Assembly: GCA_020698575.1 (NCBI GenBank)
Contig: CM036241.1
Coordinates: 9,900,416-9,964,415 of the forward strand
Direction: 5' to 3'
From: Bostrychus sinensis
Lineage: Eukaryota > Chordata > Actinopteri > Gobiiformes > Eleotridae
DNA length: 64,000 nucleotides
This document shows positions 32,513 through 44,737 of the stretch, one piece after another; the stretch's first letter is position 1, and each line of letters begins with the position of its first letter. The notes beneath the pieces were generated by a model. That model saw only the letters and a list, made by a program, of their open reading frames with translations. It was not told the DNA's origin and did not search any database. A program made the translations under genes and the position numbers.

Positions 32513-32862
32513 CACAACAAAAGGTTAAAAAGAAGTCATCTGGACTCACCTCTTATCCAAGAGACTTTCTCAGTTCTGAAATTGAACTGGTAATATGTCC
32601 CTAGGAAAGAGGAGTTTTAGACCTGAAACTCCTGAAACTGAATTTCTATTGGGTCAGAAGACTTGAAAGACTTGAAACCACTGAGTCTCTTTTAAGTCTT
32701 CTGAACCAATAGAATTTAGTTTCCGGTCTAAACCTCTAACAGCACATAACCCAGGTCTCTTACCAGTTCAGTTTCAGAAGTAACAAAGCCTCTTGGATGA
32801 AGGTGAAACGTCTTCTACTTTAAAACCAAGTCCAGATGACTTCTTTTTAACTTTTTGTTGTA
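32513..32862. mobile_element. Foldback element inside SINE
   Basis: GGTTAAAAAGAAGTCATCTG at about 32524 is the reverse complement, nearly base for base, of CAGATGACTTCTTTTTAACT at about 32834. An inner pair, CTATTGGGTCAGAAGACTT and AAGTCTTCTGAACCAATAG, extends the symmetry. The exact left border is uncertain. Confidence 0.65.
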
Positions 32863-32921
32863 ACGGGAAGGTTGGCAGATCCATCCCTGCTACCAGCTTT
32901 ACATACTGCCTTTGCACTCAG

Positions 32922-34438
32922 TAGGGCTGGGCGATAAATCAATTTTTTCGATTAATTTGAATTTGTAGTGCAGGTAGACTTGTTTTAATAAAAATCGATA
33001 AAAAATAAAAATAAAAAAAAAACATCCACCAGGGGCGCTCTGGGCTCCTGTTGTTCATAGTGGGCTAGGCACGTCCTCCCTCTCTCCACGTGCTAGAGGT
33101 ACAAAAACAACATGGCAGCGAGCAGGGAAGAACTCGTTCTTAAGAAAGGCACAGTGTCGTCAGTTGTGTGGAATTGGTTCAGGTTTGTGGCATCAGACGG
33201 AGCACAAACGGCGCCCCGCTGCAAAGTCAGACCCTTCAGGATTTCTATTAATGCAAAATCAAGCAAACTGCACGAATTCAGCCCTGCAACTTCATCCAAA
33301 CTCAGCAACTTTTCCGCAACTTTGGTCAATTATCTCAGAGATTTTCCTTTAAAACTGCATTTTGCAGCACTTGCAGAGCAGCTTCTCTCACTCTCAGCAG
33401 CAGCGCAGCAGTGATGCGCGCCAGAGGTTGGGTTGAGCCACAGACAGAACGGCGTGGAGGTGCAGCGCACTTATAGACAGAGTGGTGCGGAGGTGGGGCC
33501 CCGAGGTCGGGCGCAATCAAAAACAGAGCGGTGCGGAGGTGGGGCCCCGAGGTCGGGCGCAATCAAAAACAGAGTGGCACGGAGGTGGGGCCCCGAGGTT
33601 GGGCGCTATCAAAAACAGAGCAGCATGGAGGAGCAGCGCGGAGCGATTGCGCTGAGGTCAAGCGCACATGAGGTCGCAGGAGCTCAGCAGCAGCACATAT
33701 TGATGGGACTGAAGGAGGAGATGAACGTGGTACTTTCTAGTTTTGTCTGGTGTCACTCTGAAAAGCTGTCTGCGTTGCCATGGTGATATAGTTGCCTAAA
33801 AGTTGAATGGGTAGCGTATTTAGATAACAATGACGTTTGAGGTCATTGGTCTTTAAACATTAATGTTGCAGGCTAATAACCTTCCTGAAAACCTATAGCA
33901 CAGCAAACTTCCTCTGTTTTTAATGACTGGATGTTCTACAGCACACAACAGGAATCACCAGAGAAGATCTGAGAGGAACAGAATCAGAAACAGCAGCAGT
34001 GTTATAGCCCAAAAAATAGCCTAAAATAGCAATATCTTTTTAAAATTTGCACGCTTGGCCTGTTCAAATACAGGTATTTTTAATTTCATATATGTTTAAA
34101 TACAGATTTTGTTAGTTTTTACAGTTCTAGCTAATATTTTTAAGAAAAAGCTCAAGTAACCTGTGAATTATAGACAAAAAAAAATTGCAATTTTTCGCGC
34201 AACTTTTAAGAAAATCCCTCGCAAAATCACAGGGCCTTCTCTTCTATTTGACTTGTCTGATTGCACTTTAACCTCAAGAGGAAATCAAAGCAATAAAGTT
34301 AAACTTGTTTTGGACAATTTCTCTGTTGTCTTCAGTATGATTTTAAGTAAGTGGGGGAAAAATCATTTTTAAATTGTAAATCAAATTTTTTGTGAAAAAA
34401 TCTGAGATTTTTTTCTTAGGCCATATCGCCCAGCTCTA
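32922..34438 (+). mobile_element. hAT element, internally deleted, 8-bp target duplication
   Basis: The ends are TAGGGCTGGGCGATA and TATCGCCCAGCTCTA. The flanks GCACTCAG and GCACCCAG form an 8-base duplication with one change. A frame from 33112 starts MAASREELVLKKGTVSSVVW and runs to TAPRCKV, like the N-terminus of a hAT (ZBED-type) transposase, but the rest of the transposase is missing. The interior holds 46-base tandem repeats at 33485-33630. Confidence 0.78.
33485..33630 (+). repeat. 46-bp tandem repeat, about three copies
   Basis: Copies start at 33485, 33531 and 33577 and contain GGTGGGGCCCCGAGGTCGGG. The unit is GC-rich with a GGGGCCCC palindrome, unlike the AT-rich ends of the host hAT element. 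Confidence 0.8.
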
Positions 34439-34635
34439 GCACCCAGGTATGAATGTGTGAATGGTGGTGGTTGGGGAGGCCATAGGCACAGAATGCGTGC
34501 CATGTCTCCATCAGTCTGCCCTAGGACAGCTGTGGCTACAGAAGTTTACCACCACTCTCAGTAATTGAGGAGTGAATGAATAATGCAATTGATTAGACTG
34601 TATATAAGGTTGATGCATTATTATTATGTATTATT

Positions 34636-36346
34636 TTTTGAGAGTTTTGTGTTGCTTGTTTAATAATAAAAATCTGTTAAATGTGTTAAAATTATGTTAT
34701 CCACAGGAAACATGGACGTCCCAAACCATTTTAGTGCCGACACCAGCAGACTGGTCAATCACAGACATAGAAGGGGGAACTCCCATTGGTTGTTGCCTAC
34801 ACAGCTTGTCAACATTAAATAAATTATCATGGTGGAAAATTCTAGGGACAGCTGCTATTCCAGGAAAGGCCAAAGGTTAACACTAAACTCAGAGATCAAC
34901 TTTTAAGGTAAATGTTCACATTTTTGCATCAGGTAATTGGTTCAGTTTGATCCTAAGCTGCAGTTTCAGTGTTTCTTCGTCTCACAGAAGACTTCCCACT
35001 AAAATATTTGAACCAGGCTGCTGTCAATCAACAGGTGAGGGCATGTCTTTATGAAGCCGAGGTTTGGGCTGGATACTTCTGAACCTTACTGGATCTGTAT
35101 ATTTGTAACAAGCAACAGAGCAAAACTTGTCAGTTATTTTAGACAAATTGAATATAATGCATGTTTTCTTTAATTATTTTTATAATTGAAAGTGTAATGT
35201 TGAATATGTCAGTCAAAAATGTGATATGTTCAGTGTTATACTTCACTGAATGACGAGTGATGACATGTTACTATGTCAGCTTTCATTTCTGACTGACACT
35301 GATTTAGTGTTGCCTTGGCTCGTCGTCTGAATGTTAGCCGTGTGGTGCTGTGGGCTGGACTAACCAAGCAAAGAAGAGATTACCAGAGATTACCATTTCC
35401 CTGCTTTCCTTTAAAGACTTGCTTTTGTCTGAGTGTTTGCTTCTTTTGGACCTAAGTGCACGCATTGACAGAAGTGTGTCAGTGCTTGTGTTGGCTGAAC
35501 GTTCTCCATAAGGCAGCTGCTGAGTTCAGTCCAGTGTACATTCACATGAGGCTGCTGCACTACAGTAATCCTTTATTTAAATCCTAATGGCCTGCAGCGG
35601 TCTCCTTAAATACCAGCTGTCCAGGTGAAAAACTGCACAGTGACCTGTTCTGCATAGAGAGTGAGACAGCAACAAACAGTTATGGAAACACATAGGTTAA
35701 TGTTTATTGTTGTAAAGAGATACAACAGAAGACGTTTGTGGTAATACAGGACTGCATACAGTTTGCTGTTTTAAATATTTGTTTTAATACTAGTACTACT
35801 GCATAGTATGCCATTTTTCCAGATAATTGTTTATAAACAAAATGAACCCATCCTTTTAGTCAAGGTTCATCAGTCAAATCCAGGTTTACTATTCAGCTGT
35901 GTGTGGTCAGCTGCACAATACATCTGTTTTGTTTGAACTTGTAATAATCTACTTACTAATATAATACTGTGGCTTAAGGTGAAAGTATGTGTTTTTTCTT
36001 AAAGCTAAGACAAAGAAAATAGGTTTTGATGTGGATCCAGAGCATCAGAGCAACCCTTTACCTTCCACACTAAGAAATACATTTGTAAAAAAAAAATCTA
36101 TTTGTAAAACTGTGTTCCTGGCTTCTCATTTATCAGCATAGGTTTTAATTTTCAAATTGCCCAATCAGGAAGCAGATATGCAGGTAAACCAGGCGGTTTA
36201 GCTGCCAGTGTAGGGTAATTTTGGCAATTATGTGGACATAATGGATTTCTTTAATTTCTGCAATGAAGCTTTCAGTAAAAGCATTATTTTTTTAAATATG
36301 AAAAAAATGTACCCATCTTGGTAACTTGTGTGTGTTTGTGTATATA
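34636..36346. other. Non-genic stretch
   Basis: At 34760-34840 a dispersed repeat carries CCCATTGGTTGTTGCCTACA and CAGCTTGTCAACATTAAATA; weaker relatives lie near 48680 and 60110. No gene is recognised. Confidence 0.45.
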
Positions 36347-36563
36347 CAGTTCAAAGAAAAAGTATTGGCACCCCTTGGAAATACTAGGATTTTTGCATGA
36401 TTTGGTCATAAAATGTGATCTGATCTTCCTCTAAGTCACAACAAGAGACAAACACAGTCTGCTTAAACTAATGCTGCAAAAAAATGACATTTTTCAGGTT
36501 TTTATTGAGCATTTATGTAAACAATCACAGCACAGGATGGAAAAAGTATTGGAACCTTTGGAT

Positions 36564-37290
36564 TTAATAACTGGTTGATCCTCCTTTGGCAGCAATAACC
36601 TCAATCAAACATTTTCTGTAGTGAAGATCAGACCATTCCTCTTTACAAAACTGTTCAGCAATATTCTTGGGATGTCTGGTGTGAATCGCTCTTTTGAGGT
36701 CATGCCATTGCATCTCAATAGGATTGAGGTCAGGACTCTGACTGGGCCACTCCAGAAGGCAGAATTTCTTCTGTTGAAGCCATTCTGTTGTTGATTTGCT
36801 TCTATGTTTTGAGTCAGTGTCCTGTTGCATCGCCCTTCCTCTGTTGAGCTTCAGTTGGTAAACAGGTGGGCTTAAGTTTTCCTGCAAAATGTTTGGATAA
36901 ACTTGGGAATTAATTTTACTGTCAATGATAGGAAGTTGTCCAGGCCCTGAGGCAGCAAAGCAGCCCCAAACCATGGTGCCCCCTCCACCAGACTTCACAG
37001 TGGGGATGAGGTTTCGATGTTGGTGTGCTGTGCCTTTTTTTCTCCACACATAGCGTTGTGTGTTCCTTCCAAACAACTCAATTTTGGTTTCATCTGTCCA
37101 CAGAATATTTTGCCAGTAGTGCTGTGGAACATCTAGGAGCTGTTTTGCAAACTTTAAACGTGCAGCAATATTTTTTTGGACAGCAGTGGCTTCCTCTGTG
37201 GTGTCCTCCCATGAAGGCAATTCTTGTTTAATGTTTTACCTATTGTAGATTTGTGAACAAAGATGTTAGCTTGTGCCAGGGATTTCTGTA
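36564..37290 (-). pseudogene. Tc1 transposase, C-terminal part, broken
   Basis: The open frame 37220-36564 includes ILWTDETKIELFGRN (first catalytic D), MQQDTDSKHRSK (second D) and SQSPDLNPIEMQW (catalytic E), so the DDE catalytic core can be seen. Upstream, up to about 37290, similar protein continues in another frame, so there is a frameshift near an A-rich run at about 37170. The helix-turn-helix part is missing. It cannot make an active enzyme. Confidence 0.8.
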
Positions 37291-38084
37291 AGTCTTAAGC
37301 TGACACTCTCTGAACATCAATGCTCTTAGAGATACTTTTGATTATTATTACATTATTATTTTATTATTATTATAGGACTAATACAAAAAAAAAAAAGTGC
37401 ATTATCTTCTGTTTTAGCAAAACCAGTTATGTAGATGAAGTCAGAGACCTTTTTATGGTTTGAGGAAGTAAGGAGCTGAGCCATGATGTCTGCAGTACAC
37501 AGGAGATCGTCGTGACTCACAGGTGTTAAGTATGTAAATAAAAATACAGGGGGGTCTGGGGGTCCTCCCCCAGGAAAAAAAATATATAATAGACAATATT
37601 TGCTGTATCCTGGTGCATTTTAGAATGTTTTAGCTGACTATAGAGTGAGTAAAACAATGTGCTGTGTTCTACAGCCTGTATGTAGTGTGTGGGAGAGCTG
37701 AACTGTCTGGAAGTATTTTGTTGTTAATTAGTGCAATGTGTTAGATATTTTTGCTTTAATAAACTTACAACAACTTAGTAACAACTAACAACTTTGTCTA
37801 CATCACAACTTTTCATGACTGAGCCTCTCACAGTCTCTGCTCTGTCTCCAGTCTGCACATCACAGAACCCTCTGCTAACACGACAGACAGCTGGCACTCA
37901 AATATGTAGGCATTTTTTAACTGTAACAATCTGAAATAATTATGAAATGCAAATATATTATTCATAAAAGAAAGAAAAAACTAACTAAAAAAGTTTGGAA
38001 GACTGAAAACCTTTCTGTTTAATGTTTGAATCTAGAAGGCTCAGTTACTAGCTCTGATCAGCTGTAGCCTCACTGCTGTGGCAC

Positions 38085-39436
38085 AGCCCTGCTCCTGTCA
38101 GCTCCTTTCAGCTCCTATCTGCTCCTGTCAGCTCCTATCTGCTCCTGTCAGCTCCTGTCAGCTCCTGTCTCCTCCAGTCAGCTCCTGTTAGCTCCTGTCA
38201 GCTCCTGTCAGCTCCTGTCAGCTCCTATCTGCTCCTGTCAGCTCCTGTCAGCTCCTGTCTCCTCCTGTCAGCTCCTGTTAGCTCCTGTCAGCTCCTGTCA
38301 GCTCCTGTCAGCTCCTATCTGCTCCTGTCAGCTCCTATCTGCTCCTGTCAGCTCCTGTCAGCTCCTGTCTCCTCCTGTCAGCTCCTGTCAGCTCCTGTCA
38401 CCTCCTGTCTGCTCCTGTCTGCTCCTGTCAGCTCCTGTCTGCTCCTGTCTGCTCCTGTCAGCTCCTGTCAGCTCCTGTCTGCTCCTGTCAGCTCCTGTCT
38501 GCTCCTGTCTGCTCCTGTCAGCTTCTGTCAGCTCCTGTCTGCTCCTGTCAGTTCCTGTCAGCTCCTATCTGCTCCTGTCAGCTCCTGTCAGCTCCTGTCT
38601 CCTCCTGTCAGCTCCTGTCAGCTCCTGTCTCCTCCTGTCTGCTCCTGTCTGCTCCTGTCAGCTTCTGTCAGCTCCTGTCTGCTCCTGTCAGCTCCTGTCA
38701 GCTCCTGTCTGCTCCTGTCAGCTCCTGTCTGCTCCTGTCTGCTCCTGTCAGCTTCTGTCAGCTCCTGTCTGCTCCTGTCAGTTCCTGTCAGCTCCTATCT
38801 GCTCCTGTCAGCTCCTGTCAGCTCCTGTCTCCTCCTGTCAGCTCCTGTCAGCTCCTGTCTCCTCCTGTCTGCTCCTGTCTGCTCCTGTCAGCTTCTGTCA
38901 GCTCCTGTCTGCTCCTGTCAGTTCCTGTCAGCTCCTATCTGCTCCTGTCAGCTCCTGTCAGCTCCTGTCTCCTCCTGTCAGCTCCTGTCAGCTCCTGTCT
39001 CCTCCTGTCTGCTCCTGTCTGCTCCTGTCAGCTCCTGTCTGCTCCTGTCAGCTCCTGTCTGCTCCTGTCTGCTCCTGTCTGCTCCTGTCAGCTTCTGTCA
39101 GCTCCTGTCTGCTCCTGTCAGTTCCTGTCAGCTCCTGTCTGCTCCTTTCAGCTCCTGTCAGCTCCTTTCAGCTCCTGTCAGCTCCTGTCTGCTCCTGTCA
39201 GCTTCTGTCTGCTCCTGTCAGCTTCTGTCTGCTCCTGTCAGCTTCTGTCAGCTCCTGTCTGCTCCTGTCAGTTCCTGTCAGCTCCTGTCTGCTCCTTTCA
39301 GCTCCTGTCAGCTCCTTTCAGCTCCTGTCAGCTCCTGTCTGCTCCTGTCAGCTTCTGTCTGCTCCTGTCAGCTTCTGTCTGCTCCTGTCAGCTCCTGTCA
39401 GCTCCTGTCAGCTCCTGTCAGCTCCTGTCTGCTCCT
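38085..39436 (+). repeat. 10-bp minisatellite with higher-order repeats
   Basis: About 135 tandem copies of GCTCCTGTCA or GCTCCTGTCT, with rarer variants GCTTCTGTCA, CCTCCTGTCT, GTTCCTGTCA and GCTCCTATCT. The variants recur in fixed order: the GCTTCTGTCA marker occurs at 38521, 38661, 38751, 38891 and 39091, giving 140-base blocks. A 150-base block is doubled at 39091-39390. The array lies inside the Tc1 element. Confidence 0.9.
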
Positions 39437-39692
39437 CTGTACAGTTCTAATTCTCTGTCCTTTCAGGCTCTACCACAGTAAAGTTGTTTCTGCTGATGAC
39501 AAAGGATGAAGCTTTATATTGAAGGGTCACAAGGGGTAGTATTGGTGTTAACAGAAACTTTACAGTGCGTCCCCATCCACCCTGCAGTTTATCATCTGCT
39601 CTTCTCCTCTTACTTTTGATCAAATTCCGCTTGCAGTGGAATCTGGGGGTAGCCCGTCGTGCAGGACCGCTCGGGGGAATGCGGGACCTACA

Positions 39693-39730
39693 GCTCGTAG
39701 GTTTTCTGAGAGCTCTTTTGTGCGAGGCAT
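39693..39730 (-). pseudogene. Tc1 transposase N-terminal scrap
   Basis: The ATG at 39730 begins MPRTKELSENLR, a typical Tc1 transposase start, and similarity then stops within about 12 codons. It lies in the right orientation and distance from the right-hand inverted repeat. Together with the C-terminal piece it shows that the element was split. Confidence 0.65.
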
Positions 39731-40111
39731 GGTTCACATCAAGTAATGCTTCTTCAGAATGGCAAACTCAAAACTGGGTGGCATTTTTTATTGGTCAGGG
39801 CCACTTTAAGCCACTCCTCCAATCTTCTCACACTGATTGGACCCCAGGTTGGCTGACACCTAACTCCAATTAGCTCTTGAAGAGGTCGCTAGCCTAGGGG
39901 TTCCAATACTTTTCCTATCCTGTTCTGTGATTGTTTACATAAATTCTCAATAAAAAATGAAAACATTTCTTCTTTTTTTTGCAGCATTAGTTTAAGCAGA
40001 CTGTGTTTGTCTATTGTTGTGACTTAGAGGAAGATCAGATTACATTTTATGACCAAATCATACAGAAATCCTAGTATTTCCAAGGGGTGCCAATACTTTT
40101 TCTTTCAACTG

Positions 40112-41405
40112 TACATGTGTGCGTGTGGAAAGGGGGTGGAAGAGTGTGGGGTGGGGACGAAGTGAGAGTTAGATTTAGGCTGTATAGTTATTTTGCTGTT
40201 TGTGCTCCCCATTCAAATTAATGGCTCTCCCTGTATACCCAGAGCCTGACTGTGAACCTTAAACTGTTAACTCAACCGAGAGGCTGACCCTGATTTCTGG
40301 GCAACCACAGACACTACTCATGGAGGTGAACGAGAAGAAATAGTCAAACGCAGGTTTTCAGATTTTTTAATGCAGCTATATGATGGCTAAAAACAAGTCA
40401 ACCACGCAGTAATGATGCCAGCTGAAGGGATGTTAAAGATTCTGTACCAACGATACTAACTCCAGCCACAAGGGGTCAGTATAGGAGCAAGTGATTTGTT
40501 TTAGTAGATTGATACTTTATTGATCCTGCAGGAAATTCAGGTTGGTTAAGTGCTTTGTGGTTCAATGTATAGATCATTTAGATCCCCAGTTCAAGTCCAG
40601 ATGAACTGACCAGTCCAGATTTATGTTTTGTGAGATTAGAGTTCGGTTTATTTCATTATTTAACATAGTCATTGCTTATTGCATGCTTTCTTTTTATTGT
40701 GCATCCCTAATTTCTTGTGTGTTATTGAGCTGTGAACTCTTTTCCATGTAAGCAAATGAGAACAATGGTTAAAATGCAGACAGACATTAGCTGGCTTACA
40801 AATACAGTCACATCCACATTTATAGGCGTGGAATCAAAGGGATTTCCTCAGGGATTCATTTATCTTCTTAAGAATATCCTGCATATTATAGTTTTTGATT
40901 CACCTAACCACAGCCTCTTGTTAGGGCCCCACCAGGCTCTCAGACACCGAACTGACTCACCGTGTTTCCATTGATGCAGCGGAAACAGACGACTGGGAGG
41001 AGGATGCCGCAGATGCTAATACAGAGTTATCAACAATGACGCGCTAACAAGTCCAAACCGACCCGACCGTACTAGAGCAGTGTCTCTGATGATTCACAGT
41101 CCCGGGACGTAGGTGTTCGATCCTGCTCTGGCCATCCTTCTTGGCACCTGACATCTGAAGTCTGCAAAGATCTAAGGGAGGCACACGGGGTTTGAATGCC
41201 TGGAGAAAAGGTGGGGTCAGAATAAGACAGACACAAAGGAATATATTTACATTATTGTCTGAGGTTGAAGAAATACAAGATCTGCACTAAAGGAAAACTG
41301 TTACTTAAAAATAATATTACTCCAGTAGAAGTAAAGGTAATCAACAAAATGATTATGCAGGTACAAGTAAAAAACTATCAAGAGTTGTAATAGCAGCACA
41401 GTAAA
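40112..41405. other. Non-genic stretch
   Basis: At about 40503-40545 GATACTTTATTGATCCTGCA is a common fish repeat end; a relative lies near 56140. At 41280-41370 a repeat with GTAGAAGTAAAGGTAATCAA matches 53605-53690. No gene is seen. Confidence 0.45.
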
Positions 41406-41787
41406 ATCCTTTACTCCTACTACTACCTCTGCTAGTACTACTGCTAGTGCTACTACATCACACAACTACTACTATTACAACTACTGCTAGTGCTGCTGCT
41501 ACTACTACTATTACTACTGCTACTACTGCCAATACTACTATTATTGCAACTACTACTTCTACTAGTACTACTGCTAGTATTGTTGCTATTACTACTGCTA
41601 CTGCTTCTGCTGCTATGACAACTACTGCTTTTGCTACTACTACCAATACTAATATTTCTACTAGTACTACTGCTACTGTTGCTGCTATAACTACTGCTAC
41701 AACTAGTGCTACTACTACTACTGTTACTACTACTGCAGCTGCTACTACTGGTACCATGCCTTCCACTGGTTCTGCTACTACTGCCAA

Positions 41788-41823
<36 letters not shown>

Positions 41824-42030
41824 AAGTAAGTTGCAACTACTACTTCTACTAGTACTACTGCTAGTATTGTTGCTATTACTACTTCTACTGCTATTGCTTC
41901 TGCTGCTATGACAACTACTGCTTTTGCTACTACTGCCAATACTAATATTTCTACTAGTACTACTGCTACTATTGCTGCTATAACTACTGCTGGTACTACT
42001 GCTACTGCTACTACTACTACTACCACTGTC
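41406..42030 (+). repeat. Degenerate ACT-type simple repeat with internal duplication
   Basis: The stretch is built almost entirely of ACT, GCT and ATT triplets, giving long threonine/alanine or serine frames on both strands that are not genes. A stretch of about 165 bases at 41547-41705 recurs at 41833-41998 with few changes, including ATTTCTACTAGTACTACTGC. Confidence 0.85.
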
Positions 42031-42230
42031 CTCAATTTAGGGTCAAACCCAGGACCCTCTGACTGCAAAAATATTTTTACTGATTTTAAAATTTTATTTG
42101 TGCAAGAGAAACTTTTTGTTCCCTTACAAATGCACTCAAGTAAAAGTATGTTTCAGAAAATGGACTCAGAAAGTACTTTTGTGAAATGTAAGTAAATTGC
42201 TTGAGTATGTAGTTCCTTTGCAGCTCTGGT

Positions 42231-44737
42231 AAAGCTGGACACACAGCATGTTTAGGGCGTGGAGAGGTGTCACTGCAGCATTTGTAGTTAAAGTACTGTG
42301 CTGTTCTTTGTAAATTTGACCCATAACTCTCTGAAATAATAGGGTTTCTAAATTAGTCTTTTCTCGCAAATACCTTGATAATAACAACATTTAGAGCACC
42401 TTAAAAATAGGCTTTAGGTCAAAGTTATTATCAGCTGGAGGAAAGCTGAAGTCACTGTCTCTGCCTGATTTACAGCTTTCTGGGAGGCGTTCTGGGAGGT
42501 GCACACAGAAGAAAAACTCCTGACTAATCTACACAAACCAGAAGGAAATGCTTGGAGCCAGCAAAAAGTTGTTTGCACTGACTAATTGTTTAAGCCTTCT
42601 ATATATTTAGATGACTCAGAAAAATCCTGAACAAATGTGTTAGATTTCAACTACTCTGTAGGCAACAGCACTGACTCAGTACAGCCCACTAGTGTTGGGA
42701 CGTAGAAGTACTTCAACTGCTGGTCTGATTGTTGGACCCAGTTTACCCCTGATCAGTTTGTTTTATGCCTCAGTAATACATACAGTCAGGCCTGTCACAG
42801 GCTTACTGTGACCCGGGGCCAGAAGGCTTCACATACCTTCATACTTCACACGTCCACCACGTCCGGCCACTTCAGAAACAAATCTGTCAGTACCAATACA
42901 AAAAACATCCCTCTCTTCAGCTAAAACATAAACTAAACTAAAGTTCCCATCTCAGTTGAAACAGTGTAGGTGCAAAACGTCTCTATTACATTATGCAAAT
43001 GCTTAAAATGTTTTTATAACATTGTATATAATTATACAATACAGATGTCTGTGTAAGTTCTCAGTCATCCAGGAGAATTCAGTAAAAACAAACCTTGTCC
43101 AGATAAGCTTCTTGTTTAACCTTTTTTAGGTAATATATATTATACCCATTCTGCATTGACACCAGCAACACAAGCTGTCTATATGAGATATTAATGCACC
43201 ACCAGCAGAGGGCGCCACAGGACAGAGGCAGACCTGCTCCTTGAAGTTATGACATCATAAAATAGAGTAAAAGGAACAACCATGGCCACATGTATTTAGA
43301 TATCTATACATTTCTCCAGTTTATCTTCACATCCTGCAGAGTACTTTAGTATTTTTTTTATTTCTGCCATAGTTCATACTCATTGCACTATTAACTTCTG
43401 TTACTTCAGTATTTCTTATTTAACTAACTGCTTAATTTTTCATTTTCCACTGTCTATATACCGTGTTATATTTGAAATTAAAATGGTACAATATTGTCCT
43501 ATATTATCTACTTTATGACTTTATATCAGTCACTGCACAGTCTGATCCATACTGACCAATTATCTGCTCTGCACTTGCTGCTTATTGCACCATTGGTAAG
43601 ATGCTAAATTGCACTGTATTGCTTTTTACTGAATTTGATCTAATATCTAAAATATCTAAAATCTTAGCCCAATATAGGCCATAGCCCAAGATGTAACCCA
43701 TTGACAAAGTGATTCTAGTACACAGTAGCCTATAAAATATACAGTACCAATACTGACAATACACATAACTCACAAAGATACATTTTTATAAACTTTGCTA
43801 TAACCTTTCTAATGTTTCTAGTAGGCTACCCACAATCCTAACATACTGGTTCATAACATACTGACTCCAGCCATTAGGAGAAAGAAGCCAGTGAACTTCT
43901 TATGCCGGTCCCAAACCTGGATAAACTGAGAAGTTGCAGCATCAGGCGAAAACCCTATACCAAATTAAATATGTGAATCAGATGTTTCACTGTGGAGCAG
44001 ACGAGACATACTTTCTTTAATTAGAAGACATAATCATCCCTTCAGCATTGATGTGTTAATGAAAGCTTTTTAGAAATGAGTCAGTTGTTCAGCTTCTTGT
44101 ATATCTGAAGTTATTCAAATTACATTACAACTTTACAACATAAGATGGTTAAAATATCTACCACTGTACCTTATCCCTTAGAGGCAGCCTCAAGGGGGCA
44201 GCAGAGATTTGCCTTTGACTTGTACAACACATCTTAAATTCCTTGTATTTGCATGTTTACTTGCATCAATCTAAAGTACATAAACTTAAACCCCACATGC
44301 AACATGCCATGTCTTAGGTAAAAGTCACTGAAAATGTCAAAGTTTGTGTCACTCCTGGAAGATTAGTTTAAGGTCAGAGTCTTTTGTTCTGCAGCAGCAA
44401 CAAAAAAACAACAACAACAGTAAATCCCTCTGACTTCACCTCTGTAAGGCCAAGACAAACTGTGGTGTGTCCATTCAGCTGGAGCTAATGTTGCTTATCA
44501 CTGACTTTCCATTTGGTCACAGCATTAGGACTGAAGCCGTTACACCAATAATGATGTCAACACTGTTTATTGTTTTTGTCTGTCATTTGACCAATATGTT
44601 TTTATTAGGGCTGTTGGTTATGGGCATTGAAATATTGTATTAATGTTGTTTTTGTATCATTGAAAACTTATTGCAGGGTTTTATTGACATGCATTGTGCC
44701 ATTTCTCCTTTTTGCCATTTTCCAAAAGAAGGCAGTG
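42231..44737. other. Non-genic stretch
   Basis: A copy of the dispersed repeat with GATAAACTGAGAAGTTGCAG and GCATCAGGCGAAAACCC lies at 43900-43985. No conserved open frame or structured RNA is recognised in 2.5 kb. Confidence 0.45.

Larger units (their letters stand above)
32445..34635 (+). mobile_element. Second SINE, split by a foldback and a hAT element
   Basis: The head GTAGCTCAGCAGGTAGAG is at 32446. The B-box part GGGAAGGTTGGCAGATCC is at about 32866, and the body and tail (GACAGCTGTGGCTACAGAAG, TGAGGAGTGAATGAATAAT) are at 34441-34635. The pieces in order match the unbroken SINE at 45227-45573. Confidence 0.68.
36347..40111 (-). mobile_element. Tc1/mariner element with IR/DR ends and foreign centre
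   Basis: The ends are CAGTTCAAAGAAAAAGTATT and its near complement at 40092-40111, each flanked by TA. The inverted repeats are about 213 bases and contain an inner repeat of the AAAAAGTATTGG motif, the IR/DR layout of fish Tc1 elements. Inside, the transposase is broken into a short N-terminal scrap (39730-39693) and a C-terminal part (37290-36564). About 2.3 kb of unrelated DNA separates them, including a 1.3-kb minisatellite. Confidence 0.85.

Noticed and set aside
38085..39436. CRISPR-like array
   Set aside because: Units are contiguous 10-mers with no unique spacers, in eukaryotic DNA.
41447..41911. 154-codon threonine/alanine-rich open frame, with long frames on the other strand
   Set aside because: It is the translation of a degenerate ACT/GCT triplet repeat; all phases are open for the same reason.
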